64,000 nt of DNA from Oscillospiraceae bacterium (lineage in GTDB: Bacteria; Bacillota; Clostridia; Oscillospirales; Oscillospiraceae), in NCBI GenBank assembly GCA_017439425.1, contig JAFSJE010000069.1, forward strand, positions 1-64,000. Reading direction: 5' to 3'. A program made the position numbers and the translations under genes. Shown in pieces: positions 33,444 to 42,057 of this stretch. How positions within the stretch are numbered: position 1 is the stretch's first letter; each line of letters opens with the position of its first letter. The notes beneath the pieces were generated by a model that was not told the origin of the DNA, ran no database searches, and saw only the letters and a list, made by a program, of their open reading frames with translations.

Positions 33444-34642
33444 GCATCGGGCGCATATTCGAGATTTGAATAGAATTTTGCCGGGTCGATCCGCGTTCCG
33501 TTCTCCCATATCTCGAAGTGAAGATGCGGGCCGTTTGACAGTCCTGTCGAGCCGACCCAGCCGATGAGATCTCCCTTTGTGACCTTATCGCCCGCCTTGA
33601 CGTTGCGGCTCTGCATATGCGCGTAGAGCGTAGTGTAGCCGTTGCCGTGGTTGATTACGACGTAGTTGCCGTAGGTATCGCTCTTGGCGCTCGTGACGAC
33701 CGTGCCGGTGTCGGCGGCGTAAATCTCAGCGCCGTAGCCCTGACCGCCTATGTCGATGCCGGAGTGGTATTTCGACGTGCCGAGAACGGGATGGATTCGC
33801 CAGCCGAATTTGCTCGTTATGCGTCCCTTGTACTGCGCCGGCCACATGAATACGCCGGTGCCCTTGACCATCTCGAGCTTTTTGAGCTCCTCCTCCATCT
33901 CGATGATGTCTTTGTAGATCTGCTCGCGCTCTCGCTGCTGGGATTCATAGTACTCGGTGTAAGCCTCAATATCCTTCTGAAGCTCGGCGATGAGCGCCTC
34001 CGCTTCCTTTTCCTGGGCGGCAAGCTCTGCCTTGGCGCTCTCAAGCTCCGCCATGGCCTCGGCAGCCTCTCCCCTTGTGGATACTATCTCAGCCTTCGCC
34101 TCGAGAGTTTTGTTCTCCGCCTCAACAAGGGCGTCGTAAATGCCCTGATCGCGGCGCATTATCTCATTTACTGCGTCGATGCGAAATAGCATATCCGCAA
34201 AATCCGACGCGCCGAACACGATCTGGAGATAGGAGACGACTCCGTTCTCCTCCATCGCCCGGATGCGGGTCTTGTAAATCTCGCGCTGAACGTTCTCCCG
34301 GCGCTGGTATTCTCGCGCCTCGACGGTCTTTTCGTCGATCATGGCGTCAAGGATCGCGATGCGCTCGTTGATATTCTCGATTTCCTGAAGCTTGAGGTCG
34401 ATCTGCTCGTCAAGGAGCTCCTTGCGCTTTGACGCCTCAAGCTGCTCAAATTCAAGGCTGTTTATCTTGCTTTTTGTCTCCTGCATCTGCTGCTTGAGGT
34501 CAGACTGCTTCTGCTTGAGCTCGTTAAGCTGCTCCCTTGTCGGCGCAGCAGAGGCGGAATAGCTCAGAAGCGACGCAAGCACGCCGAAGACCATCAGCAC
34601 AGCGAGGATTATCGCTATTATTCTTACAAGTTTCCGGTTCAT
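33440..34642 (-). CDS. Coiled-coil M23 peptidoglycan endopeptidase, copy 1
   Basis: 400 residues. N-terminal signal/anchor helix (IIAIILAVLMVFGVLASLL), a long coiled coil (about 35-255), and a LytM/M23 domain with HSGID and HLHFE as HxxxD and HxH zinc motifs, both intact. This is the EnvC/NlpD-like layout of hydrolases or hydrolase activators controlled by FtsEX. Overlaps the paralogue upstream by 4 bases (ATGA). Cuts peptide cross-bridges during division or elongation. Confidence 0.9.
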   Translation of the reverse strand: MNRKLVRIIAIILAVLMVFGVLASLLSYSASAAPTREQLNELKQKQSDLKQQMQETKSKINSLEFEQLEASKRKELLDEQIDLKLQEIENINERIAILDAMIDEKTVEAREYQRRENVQREIYKTRIRAMEENGVVSYLQIVFGASDFADMLFRIDAVNEIMRRDQGIYDALVEAENKTLEAKAEIVSTRGEAAEAMAELESAKAELAAQEKEAEALIAELQKDIEAYTEYYESQQREREQIYKDIIEMEEELKKLEMVKGTGVFMWPAQYKGRITSKFGWRIHPVLGTSKYHSGIDIGGQGYGAEIYAADTGTVVTSAKSDTYGNYVVINHGNGYTTLYAHMQSRNVKAGDKVTKGDLIGWVGSTGLSNGPHLHFEIWENGTRIDPAKFYSNLEYAPDA

Positions 34643-35865
34643 TTAGAAAGCTTCACCCCCGGCGCAGCGACGAGGTTGGAGAAATACTGGCTCGGGTCGA
34701 CCTTGACGCCGTTTTTCCATATCTCGAAGTGCAGATGCGGGCCGCTTGAAACGCCCGTAGAACCGGTATAGCCTATGAGATCGCCCTTTGTGACCTTATC
34801 GCCGACCTTGACCGATCGGCTCTGCATATGAGCGTAGAGCGTTGTGTAGCCGTTGCCGTGGCTGATGACGACGTAATTTCCGTAGCTTGATGACTTCTGA
34901 CTGACCGTTACGGTGCCGGAGTCAGCCGCCCAGATTTTCGAGCCGTAGTAAACTCTGCCGACGTCGAGGCCCGGGTGGTTCGTGCTGGCGCCCTTGATGC
35001 CCGTATCACGCGCGCCGAAGCCGCTTGTTATGTAGTTGGAGCTTACCGGCCACTTAAATTTGCCGGTGCCCTTGACGGTTGTGGAGGTAGACGCCGCCTG
35101 CTCCTTTTTGAGTTTTGCCTCAAGCTCGAGGACTTCCTTATAGGCAGCCTCGCGATCCTTCATCATCTCGTCGTAAATCTTCTGAGCCTCGTTTATATCG
35201 CTCATGATCTGTGCAATGAGCTCCTCAGCCTCTCTCTGTTGCTCCTCAAGCTCAGCCTGCGCGATTTTCAGCTCCTCGCGGCTCGCTTCGCACTCGATAA
35301 CGGCGTCCTCAACGGATTTTTTCTTCGCCTCTGTCTTTTCCTCAGCGGTCACGAGCTTATCGTAAATCCCCTGGTCGTACTGCATGATGGCGTTCACCGC
35401 GTCGATGCGGAAGAGCATATCGGAAAAGCTCGACGCTCCGAAGATTATGCCGTAGTAGCTTGTTGAGCCGTTCTCCTCCATGGCGCGCACGCGGGTCTTA
35501 TAGACCTCGCGGGTTATTTCCTCCTGGCGCTGGAGCTCCTCAAGCTCGGCCTCGCGCTCGGCGATAAGCTCGCCGTAGACGTCGATCTGAATGCCGATGA
35601 CCTCGATCTCGCGGGCCTTCAGCTCTATCTGATCGTCGATAGCGTTTTTCTTCGCCAGCGCGTCCTTTTTATCGTTTCCGAGGGCGTTTATTTCATTCTG
35701 AACCTCCGCCATCTCGGATTTTATCTGAGCGTGGTTCTTCTTTGCCTCCTCCAGCTTCTGCTTCGTCGTCGCCGCCGAGGCGGTCGGTACCGAGAGCTGC
35801 AGAAAGGCAGGAACTGCCAGCAGCAGCGCCAGCACCAGCGCTGTTATACGGGTTTTTCTGCGCAT
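34639..35865 (-). CDS. Coiled-coil M23 peptidoglycan endopeptidase, copy 2
   Basis: 408 residues, paralogue of copy 1 with the same order: signal peptide ending around TASAA, coiled coil to about 270, M23 domain with NHPGLDVG and HLHFE. Starts 4 bases behind ftsX. The two copies share long blocks such as GNGYTTLYAHMQSR and KVTKGDLIG but differ in the loop before the first zinc motif (GARDTGIKGASTN here). The tight packing makes it the first candidate partner of FtsEX. Confidence 0.9.
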   Translation of the reverse strand: MRRKTRITALVLALLLAVPAFLQLSVPTASAATTKQKLEEAKKNHAQIKSEMAEVQNEINALGNDKKDALAKKNAIDDQIELKAREIEVIGIQIDVYGELIAEREAELEELQRQEEITREVYKTRVRAMEENGSTSYYGIIFGASSFSDMLFRIDAVNAIMQYDQGIYDKLVTAEEKTEAKKKSVEDAVIECEASREELKIAQAELEEQQREAEELIAQIMSDINEAQKIYDEMMKDREAAYKEVLELEAKLKKEQAASTSTTVKGTGKFKWPVSSNYITSGFGARDTGIKGASTNHPGLDVGRVYYGSKIWAADSGTVTVSQKSSSYGNYVVISHGNGYTTLYAHMQSRSVKVGDKVTKGDLIGYTGSTGVSSGPHLHFEIWKNGVKVDPSQYFSNLVAAPGVKLSK

Positions 35866-35869
35866 TTTC

Positions 35870-36757
35870 TCATACCTTCAGATAGTTGCGGATCGCAATA
35901 AGCGAGCCGATTACTCCGACCACAAAGCCGACTGCAACGAATACGATGAGCATCGGCACGGCGATCTGTGAAAAAGGAATAAAGGTGATGAAGGAAAAGC
36001 CGGTGTTGCCGATGAGCTTTTCCGTGACTAACCTATAAATGCCATATTGTAGTATGTACGCGCTCAGCGAGCCGAACGCCGCGAGCACAAGTCCCTCGAC
36101 TACGAAGGGCCAGCGGATGAAGCTCGAGGTCGCGCCGACCATCTTCATGATTGCGATCTCCTCGCGCCGCTCAAAGGTAGTGAGCTTTATCGTGTTCGAC
36201 ATGATGAACAGCGAGATCACGAGCAGTATCACAACAAGGGAAACGGAAACCGTAGTCACGATGTTGCGTATCCTCACAAAGCCCTCGCTGATCTCGAGGT
36301 GAGCGTTGATCTTCGCGATGCCGCGCACCGAGAGAAGATCGGTCTGGGTCTTTGCCATGAGCGAGATATCGTCGAGCTTTATTATGTATCTGTGGCGGAA
36401 CACCGTTGCGTCAACGCCGTCGAAGAGCGAGGTGTTCTCATACTGCTTCACAAAGGATTCCATAGCCTCCTCGCGGGAAACAAACTGCGCCGAGGCGACG
36501 TTGGGAACCTGCTCGATGCGGCTCTCAAGCGCCCTCGCGTCAACGTCGGAGAGGCTCTCGTCAATGTAGGCGAGTATCTCGTTTTCAGACTCCATGCGGT
36601 AGATTATCGAATCAACGTTGAGGCTCAGGAGGCTGAACGAGCCCATGATTATGAGGCAGGCGACGATGATGCAAATCGAAGCGAAGCTCATAAAGCCGTG
36701 GTTGAATACGCTCACCATTCCCTCTTTGAGGTAATATCCAATTCTGTTACTCGTCAT
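35870..36757 (-). CDS. ftsX: Cell division protein FtsX
   Basis: 295 residues from ATG 36757, overlapping ftsE by 11 bases; a 16-codon upstream extension runs inside ftsE. Four membrane helices (about 25-47, 175-200, 225-250, 265-290) with the extracellular domain between the first two, as in FtsX. Passes the ATPase cycle of FtsE to a cell-wall hydrolase outside. Confidence 0.94.
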   Translation of the reverse strand: MTSNRIGYYLKEGMVSVFNHGFMSFASICIIVACLIIMGSFSLLSLNVDSIIYRMESENEILAYIDESLSDVDARALESRIEQVPNVASAQFVSREEAMESFVKQYENTSLFDGVDATVFRHRYIIKLDDISLMAKTQTDLLSVRGIAKINAHLEISEGFVRIRNIVTTVSVSLVVILLVISLFIMSNTIKLTTFERREEIAIMKMVGATSSFIRWPFVVEGLVLAAFGSLSAYILQYGIYRLVTEKLIGNTGFSFITFIPFSQIAVPMLIVFVAVGFVVGVIGSLIAIRNYLKV

Positions 36758-37433
36758 AGCTGTAGTACCTGTCCATTCTGTCGCTGACGACTCTTCCCGC
36801 GTCAATAGCTATAACGCGCTTGTTGAAGTTGTTTACAAGCTCCTTTTCGTGTGTGACGACAAGCACGGTTGTGCCGAGCTCGTTTATTTTCTCAAGGAGC
36901 ATCATGATTTCAAGGCTTCTCGCGGGGTCGAGATTTCCCGTCGGCTCGTCCGCGATAATGACGCGCGGATTGTTGACGAGCGCTCTCGCGATGGCGACTC
37001 GCTGCTGCTCGCCGCCCGACAGCTCGTCCGGTCTGCGCATCATCCGCTTGTCAAGTCCGACAAGCTCGAGAACGTAAGGCACTCTGCGGCGTATCTCCTT
37101 ATTTGAGGCGCCGACGACGCGCATGGCAAACGCCACGTTTTCATAAACGGTCTTGCCCTCCATGAGGCGGAAGTCCTGGAAAACCACGCCGAGCGTGCGG
37201 CGCATATACGGCATCTTTGAAAACTTTATGGAGCCCATATCATAGCCGTTTACGTTGACCTCGCCGTCCATAGGTGCGATTTCGCCGGTAATGAGCTTGA
37301 TAATAGTGGTCTTGCCGCTGCCGGAGGGACCGACGAGGAACACAAACTCCCCGTCCTGTATCTCAAAGGATACGCCCTTCAGCGCTTTCGTGCCGTTCTC
37401 ATACGTTTTAAAGACGTCTGTAAATCTAACCAT
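36747..37433 (-). CDS. ftsE: Cell division ATP-binding protein FtsE
   Basis: 228 residues. Walker A GPSGSGKTT, signature LSGGEQQRVAIARAL, Walker B VIIADEPTGNLD, and VTHEKELVNNF. FtsE-typical MVRFTDVFKTYENGTKAL start. Pairs with FtsX. Starts 4 bases behind the CdaR-like regulator gene. Confidence 0.95.
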   Translation of the reverse strand: MVRFTDVFKTYENGTKALKGVSFEIQDGEFVFLVGPSGSGKTTIIKLITGEIAPMDGEVNVNGYDMGSIKFSKMPYMRRTLGVVFQDFRLMEGKTVYENVAFAMRVVGASNKEIRRRVPYVLELVGLDKRMMRRPDELSGGEQQRVAIARALVNNPRVIIADEPTGNLDPARSLEIMMLLEKINELGTTVLVVTHEKELVNNFNKRVIAIDAGRVVSDRMDRYYSYDE

Positions 37434-37437
37434 TTTC

Positions 37438-38526
37438 TTATGCTTTCTGTGAATTCAAGTATTTTTTGACCATGAGCGCCACCTTGAACACTATGGCCTG
37501 ATCAAACTCGCGGAGATCGAGTCCGGTCATCTTCTTTATCTTGCCGAGGCGGTAAACGAGGGTATTGCGGTGAACGAAGAGCTTGCGGCTCGTCTCGGAG
37601 ATGTTGAGGTTATTGTCGAAGAACTCAGTGATGATGGAAAGAGTCTCCTCGTCGAGCGAGTCGATGGGGTTCTTCTTGAATACCTCCTGCAGGAACATCT
37701 CGCACATTGTCGTCGGGAGCTGATAGATAAGGCGGCCGATGCCGAGAGATTCGTAGCTTATTATGCTCTTCTCTGTGTCGAAAACCTTGCCGACCTCGAT
37801 GGCGATCTGCGCCTCCTTATATCTCGCTGCAAGATCGCGCAGGTGGAGCGCGACGGAGCCGATGCCGATGACGCACTTGATCTTGAGATCGTCTTTGATC
37901 GCCTTTTCGATCTCGCGGGCGACCTTGATGAGATCCTTCTCCTCGCAGGCGTTGGCGTTGAGCTCTTTGATTACGCAGATATCAGACTCGTTGATGCTGA
38001 TGACGAAATCGCGCTCTCTGTCCGGGAAAACGCGGCGAAGCGCGTCGACAGCGGCGATGTCAGAGCGGCTGAGCTCGCGGATGTAGAACACGCCGCGCGC
38101 TGTCTCGGGAACGAAATGCAGCTCCTTGGCGTGAACGTAGATATCGCCGGGCAGTATGTTCTCGGTGATGATGTTCTTGACGAGCGCGGAGCGGTCATAT
38201 TTTTCCTCATAGTAGTTCTTTGCGCTCTGAACGGCTACTGCCGCCATAACGGCATAGCTCTGCGCAAGCTCGTCGGTACCCTCGACGAAAACGGCATAGT
38301 CAAAGTGTGTATCGCTGCCTGAGAGCGGACGGAAGGTCTTGCCCGCAATAACAGCAAACTTCTCGCCTGCCATGCCCTCGAGCACCTGGCCGTCGGCAAT
38401 ATGCGTTCCCATGATTGCAAGGTCAGTGGATGCGACTACGTTACCCTCGCTGTCAACGACACCGATCGGGCGCTGCGTGGCTTCCTTCATCTGAACAACC
38501 ATACTCTGAAATATTCTGCTTGCCAT
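37438..38526 (-). CDS. CdaR/PucR-type transcriptional regulator
   Basis: 362 residues from ATG 38526, with TAGGAGGTT in front; a 33-codon upstream extension is not supported. N-terminal sugar-diacid-recognition-like domain (VVQMKEATQRPIGVVDSEGNVVAS), a middle GGDEF-like CdaR segment, and a C-terminal PucR helix-turn-helix (LNISETSRKLFVHRNTLVYRL, core LFVHRNTLVYRL). The family reads sugar diacids and activates uptake genes. Here it directly precedes ftsEX and the hydrolase genes, an unusual partner set. Confidence 0.88.
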   Translation of the reverse strand: MASRIFQSMVVQMKEATQRPIGVVDSEGNVVASTDLAIMGTHIADGQVLEGMAGEKFAVIAGKTFRPLSGSDTHFDYAVFVEGTDELAQSYAVMAAVAVQSAKNYYEEKYDRSALVKNIITENILPGDIYVHAKELHFVPETARGVFYIRELSRSDIAAVDALRRVFPDRERDFVISINESDICVIKELNANACEEKDLIKVAREIEKAIKDDLKIKCVIGIGSVALHLRDLAARYKEAQIAIEVGKVFDTEKSIISYESLGIGRLIYQLPTTMCEMFLQEVFKKNPIDSLDEETLSIITEFFDNNLNISETSRKLFVHRNTLVYRLGKIKKMTGLDLREFDQAIVFKVALMVKKYLNSQKA

Positions 38527-38714
38527 GCTGAACCTCCTATTAAGTATATTTTCTCTTATAATTATCAAGTCTACCATCTTACATAATACATCATCATTTT
38601 GCATATTGCAACAACTTTTTATCATTTTGACGAAGAAATTATTTTAAACACTCCGGAATAATGTGTCTGAAGCGCGAATAATCTTTACCAAACTCCATTT
38701 CGAGAGGTGACATC

Positions 38715-39188
38715 ATGTTCGTTTATACTGCCAAATTTTCCCGTCAAAAAATAGTAATTGGACTGATTTCAGTCGTAGTTATCGCCGCCGTCATATTAAT
38801 CATCGCCGGAGTTTTCGGGCAAAGTGACAAAGATACCGTCACTCCGGTCTCCTCAGTGCGCTCCAACGATGACAGAGTGAGTTATCTGAGTTCCCTTGGC
38901 TGGCAGGTCGAGGAGGAGCCGCTGGAAACCGTCTCCGTGCGCATACCGGAAAAGCTTGACGCCGTCTTTGCCGACTACAATTCTCTCCAGCAGAGTCAGG
39001 GCAATAACCTCGAAAAGTACGCCGGCAAGCTCTGCACGCGTTACACCTACAAGGTCACGAATTACCCCACCGGCGACGACAGCGTGGTTGCCGATCTCAT
39101 AGTCTACCGCGGAAAGGTAATCGCCGGAGACGTGCAGTCGGTCGCGATAGGCGGCTTCATGCAGGGGCTCGAATACCCGAAGGGGTAA
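38715..39188 (+). CDS. DUF4830 domain membrane-anchored protein
   Basis: 157 residues. One N-terminal membrane helix (IVIGLISVVVIAAVILIIAGV, about 13-33), then an extracytoplasmic domain with YLSSLGWQVEEEP, RIPEKLDAVFADYN, LEKYAGKLCTRYTYKVTNYP and GGFMQGLEYP, which I recognise as DUF4830. Found in Clostridia; function unknown. Stands alone; a MITE-like element starts right after its stop. Confidence 0.8.
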   Translation: MFVYTAKFSRQKIVIGLISVVVIAAVILIIAGVFGQSDKDTVTPVSSVRSNDDRVSYLSSLGWQVEEEPLETVSVRIPEKLDAVFADYNSLQQSQGNNLEKYAGKLCTRYTYKVTNYPTGDDSVVADLIVYRGKVIAGDVQSVAIGGFMQGLEYPKG

Positions 39189-39192
39189 AAAA

Positions 39193-39397
39193 GAGGCGGG
39201 AAATCTCCCGCCCCAGACTGTAGACAAAGAAGAACAGCGTTGGATAAAGGAGGCGGGGATCTGTGAAGGGGCCGGCCGAGAGGCCCCTTCACGTCGCATC
39301 ACCCGCCCGCAGGCGTCATATTTTGCGCTCTCAAAGTGCAAAATATGTTCGATGCGGAGACTTTGTCTACGCATTGAGACGGGAAATCTCCCGCCCC
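39193..39397. repeat. MITE-like element, copy C (inverted), with flanking palindromic direct repeats
   Basis: A 161-base element (39215-39375) between two 22-base direct repeats (39193-39214, 39376-39397; 21 of 22 identical) that fold as GGCGGGA-AATC-TCCCGCC. Perfect 10-base inverted ends GTAGACAAAG (39220-39229) and CTTTGTCTAC (39361-39370). Same internal stems as copies A and B but opposite orientation. It fills the whole gap between the DUF4830 gene and tepA; both flanking palindromes could terminate either gene. Confidence 0.9.
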
Positions 39398-40042
39398 TTA
39401 TTCTCTGTCCTTGTCCTTAATCCTTCCGTGCAGATAGCTGAGCGCGTCGGAGATGGTGCCGACTCTGTCGATAAGTCCGAGGCTCACTGCCTCGTAGGAT
39501 TCAACAACAGAGCCGACATCGTTACTGAGTTCCCCGGTCTTCATGCACAGCTCAAGGTACCGCTCCTTTGACATGCGCGAGTTTGCCTCGACGAAGCGGA
39601 CGATCCTGTTCTGCACCTCCGCAAAGTAGCGGTAGGTCTGCTCCGAGCCGATGACTGTACCGGTAATCCGCACCGGGTGGATCGTCATTGCCGCACTCGG
39701 CGCGATCATCGAAACGTCCGCCGCGACCGCAAGCGGCACTCCGATGGAGTGGCTCCCGCCGAGAACGAGCGAAACTGTCGGCTTCTTCATGCCCGCGATG
39801 ATCTCCGCTATCGCAAGCCCCGCTTCGATATCGCCGCCTGCTGTGTTCAGAAGCACCAGAAGCGCGTCTATATTCTCAGATTCCTCCACCGCCGCAAGCT
39901 CCGGCAACAGATGCTCGTACTTTGTCGCCTTCTGCTCCTGCGGCAGGAGCGTGTGACCCTCGATCTGCCCGATGATCGTTATGCAGTGAATCCTGTGCGC
40001 CGTGACCGAGCCGAACTGAGTGATTTCATTCTGATTTTCCAA
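39398..40042 (-). CDS. tepA: ClpP-like serine protease TepA
   Basis: 214 residues from a TTG at 40042 (then Glu-Asn-Gln). ClpP/crotonase fold with LLVLLNTAGGDIEAGLAIAEII and the nucleophile Ser in LGGSHSIGVPLA (about 103), His in AMTIHPVRI (about 128). B. subtilis TepA was described as helping protein translocation. The only SD-like sequence (GGGGGTG) lies in the 3' arm of the terminator hairpin behind the aminopeptidase gene. Confidence 0.87.
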   Translation of the reverse strand: MENQNEITQFGSVTAHRIHCITIIGQIEGHTLLPQEQKATKYEHLLPELAAVEESENIDALLVLLNTAGGDIEAGLAIAEIIAGMKKPTVSLVLGGSHSIGVPLAVAADVSMIAPSAAMTIHPVRITGTVIGSEQTYRYFAEVQNRIVRFVEANSRMSKERYLELCMKTGELSNDVGSVVESYEAVSLGLIDRVGTISDALSYLHGRIKDKDRE

Positions 40043-40047
40043 AAAAG

Positions 40048-40091
40048 AACACCCCCGTTTTCGCTTATTGTGGGCAAAATCCGGGGGTGTT
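40048..40091 (-). terminator. Terminator of the prfA operon, overlapping the tepA ribosome site
   Basis: Stem AACACCCCCG / CGGGGGTGTT with a 24-base loop, followed on the minus strand by CTTTTTTG, the last bases of which are the tepA TTG start. The SD of tepA is thus in the stem. Confidence 0.8.
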
Positions 40092-40101
40092 ATTCATTTT
40101 A

Positions 40102-42057
40102 TCAGATGATTTCCGACTTATACGCCGCCTTCATCGCGCGGTAGGTCATGTAGCAGTCGTACTTCGACACGATCTCGAACGGAGAGTGCATCGCAAGCAC
40201 CGGAGTTCCGGCGTCGATGGTCTCGATGTCGCGATTAGCCATGTACGCCGCGACCGTTCCTCCGCCGCCCTCGTCGACCTTGCCGAGCTCACCGGTCTGC
40301 CAGACTACGCCGTCCTCTGCGAAGATTCTGCGTACCTTGCCGACGGTCTCAGCCGCGGCGTCAGAGGCGCCGCCCTTGCCGCGGGAGCCGGTGTACTTGC
40401 AGATTCCGACGCCGTAGTTGAGGCGGGTATTGTTCATCTTGTCGCTGACCTCGGGGTACATCGGGTCATAGGCGTTCGTTACGTCAGCGGAAATGCAGAG
40501 CGTATTTGCGAAGCAGTGGCGGAGAATGCTGCCGTCATTGCGGCAAAGATCCTCCATGAAGTTCTCGAACGCTCTCGACTGCATTCCGGTAACGCCGACA
40601 GAGCCGATCTCTTCCTTGTCGGCGAGGATGCAGATTGCTGTGTACTCGGGGTTCTCAGTCTCGTAGATTGCCTTCAGTTCGGCGTATGCGCAGACGCGGT
40701 CGTCGTGGCCGTAGGAAGCGATGAGCGAGCGGTCGAAGCCGACGTCGCGCGGCTCGAGCGCGGGAGTTACCTCCAGCTCAGCGGAGAGGAAGTCGGTCTC
40801 GGTGATGCCGTACTTCTCGTTCATGAGCTTCATAACACCGAGCTTTATGCGGTCGCCGCCCTCCTCGCCGTAGGGCAGGGAACCGATGATGAGGTTCAGG
40901 TTCTCGCCGGGTATCGCCTGACCGAGCGGCTGCTGAGACTGCTTCGCCGCAAGGTGCGGAAGCAGGTCGGTGATTACGAACGTCGGGTCATTCTTATCGT
41001 CGCCGATGCTGATTTCAACCGCTTTGCCGTCCTTCTTTATTACCACGCCGTGGATTGCAAGCGGTATGCAGAGCCACTGATACTTGCGGATGCCGCCATA
41101 GTAGTGGGTCTTGAGGTATGCGACCTCGTCGCGTTCCATGAGCGGAACCTCCTTGAGGTCAAGGCGCGGGGAGTCGATGTGTGCGGCGCAGATGTGCGTG
41201 CCCTCCTCCATCGGCTTTTTGCCCATAACGGCAAGAATGAGAGCCTTGCCGCGGAGTGAGCGGTAGATTTTATCGCCGGGCTTGAGCGCGTCCTTGCCGT
41301 TCCAAGCCTTGAAGCCGACCTTCTCCGCCTGACGCACAGCCTCCTTTACCGCGAGGCGCTCAGTTCTCGCCGCGGCAAGAAACGCCTTGTACTCCTCACC
41401 ATAAGCATCGGAGGCGCGCTTCTCCTCCTCGCTCAGAGTGTCCGCGAGATGCTTCTGATTGTAGAAAAGCTCGTCGCGCAGATCGTTCTTTTTCTCTTCC
41501 ATTATATCAATTTCCTTTCCAATTACATTATCCAGATAAGCGGAAAGCTCCGCCTCAGAACCAAAGCTATTCTCAATAACGAGGCCGCATTTTTCTCTGT
41601 ACCACGTCTCGCTCTTCTGCCCGTCCACACGCGCCTCGGCATACGCTCTGTCGATACCGTCGCGGCGCATTATGCGCTCTATGCGTATTTCTCTCGGCGC
41701 TGTCACGGCAATAATTCTATCGCAGAGCGCCGCCTCGCCGCCTTCAAAAAGCTCCACCGCATCTATCGCGGCGTTCCTTTTGCCGGAAATGAGGTGCTTT
41801 ACCTCGTCGAGCACTGCCGGGTGCGTGATTTCGTTTAATCTTTTGAGCCTTTCGCGGTCGGAAAAGACGATATTTGCGAGCTTTTTGCGCTCCAGCGTGC
41901 CGAATTCCGACATGATCGCGCCTCGCAGAGCTTCGTCGCCGTCAAACAGTCTGTGGTAGACCTCGTCGCAGTCGACCACTGTGCAGCCTTTGGCTTCAAG
42001 CCATCGGAGAAGCGTGGTCTTTCCCGCTCCGGTCTGACCGGTCACGCCGATAATCAC
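40102..42057 (-). CDS. coaE: Dephospho-CoA kinase fused in frame to M18 family aminopeptidase
   Basis: 651 residues from GTG 42057, whose GTGA overlaps the stop of the upstream gene. Residues 1-185 are CoaE: P-loop GQTGAGKT (7-14), DCDEV (Asp31), ITHPAV, and a lid region. From 186 a complete M18 aminopeptidase follows (466 residues) with HICAAHIDSPRLDL, ADKEEIGSVGVTGM, ISADVTNAYDP and VLAMHSPFEIVSKYD, the zinc-ligand blocks. No stop separates them. A Met codon at 41502 with AAAGGAAA 8 bases ahead sits exactly at the junction, so free aminopeptidase may also be made. CoaE makes CoA in its last step; M18 enzymes remove N-terminal acidic residues from peptides. Confidence 0.88.
   Translation of the reverse strand: MIIGVTGQTGAGKTTLLRWLEAKGCTVVDCDEVYHRLFDGDEALRGAIMSEFGTLERKKLANIVFSDRERLKRLNEITHPAVLDEVKHLISGKRNAAIDAVELFEGGEAALCDRIIAVTAPREIRIERIMRRDGIDRAYAEARVDGQKSETWYREKCGLVIENSFGSEAELSAYLDNVIGKEIDIMEEKKNDLRDELFYNQKHLADTLSEEEKRASDAYGEEYKAFLAAARTERLAVKEAVRQAEKVGFKAWNGKDALKPGDKIYRSLRGKALILAVMGKKPMEEGTHICAAHIDSPRLDLKEVPLMERDEVAYLKTHYYGGIRKYQWLCIPLAIHGVVIKKDGKAVEISIGDDKNDPTFVITDLLPHLAAKQSQQPLGQAIPGENLNLIIGSLPYGEEGGDRIKLGVMKLMNEKYGITETDFLSAELEVTPALEPRDVGFDRSLIASYGHDDRVCAYAELKAIYETENPEYTAICILADKEEIGSVGVTGMQSRAFENFMEDLCRNDGSILRHCFANTLCISADVTNAYDPMYPEVSDKMNNTRLNYGVGICKYTGSRGKGGASDAAAETVGKVRRIFAEDGVVWQTGELGKVDEGGGGTVAAYMANRDIETIDAGTPVLAMHSPFEIVSKYDCYMTYRAMKAAYKSEII
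41502..41518 (-). promoter_or_regulatory. Internal ribosome site and ATG at the coaE-aminopeptidase junction
   Basis: Minus strand AAAGGAAA then 8 bases then ATG (41502-41500), in the same frame as coaE. It looks like the original start of the aminopeptidase gene, kept although the coaE stop is lost. Confidence 0.65.

Noticed and set aside
40087..41259. A 390-codon open frame on the plus strand
   Set aside because: Antisense to the conserved M18 aminopeptidase part; composition is that of a shadow frame.
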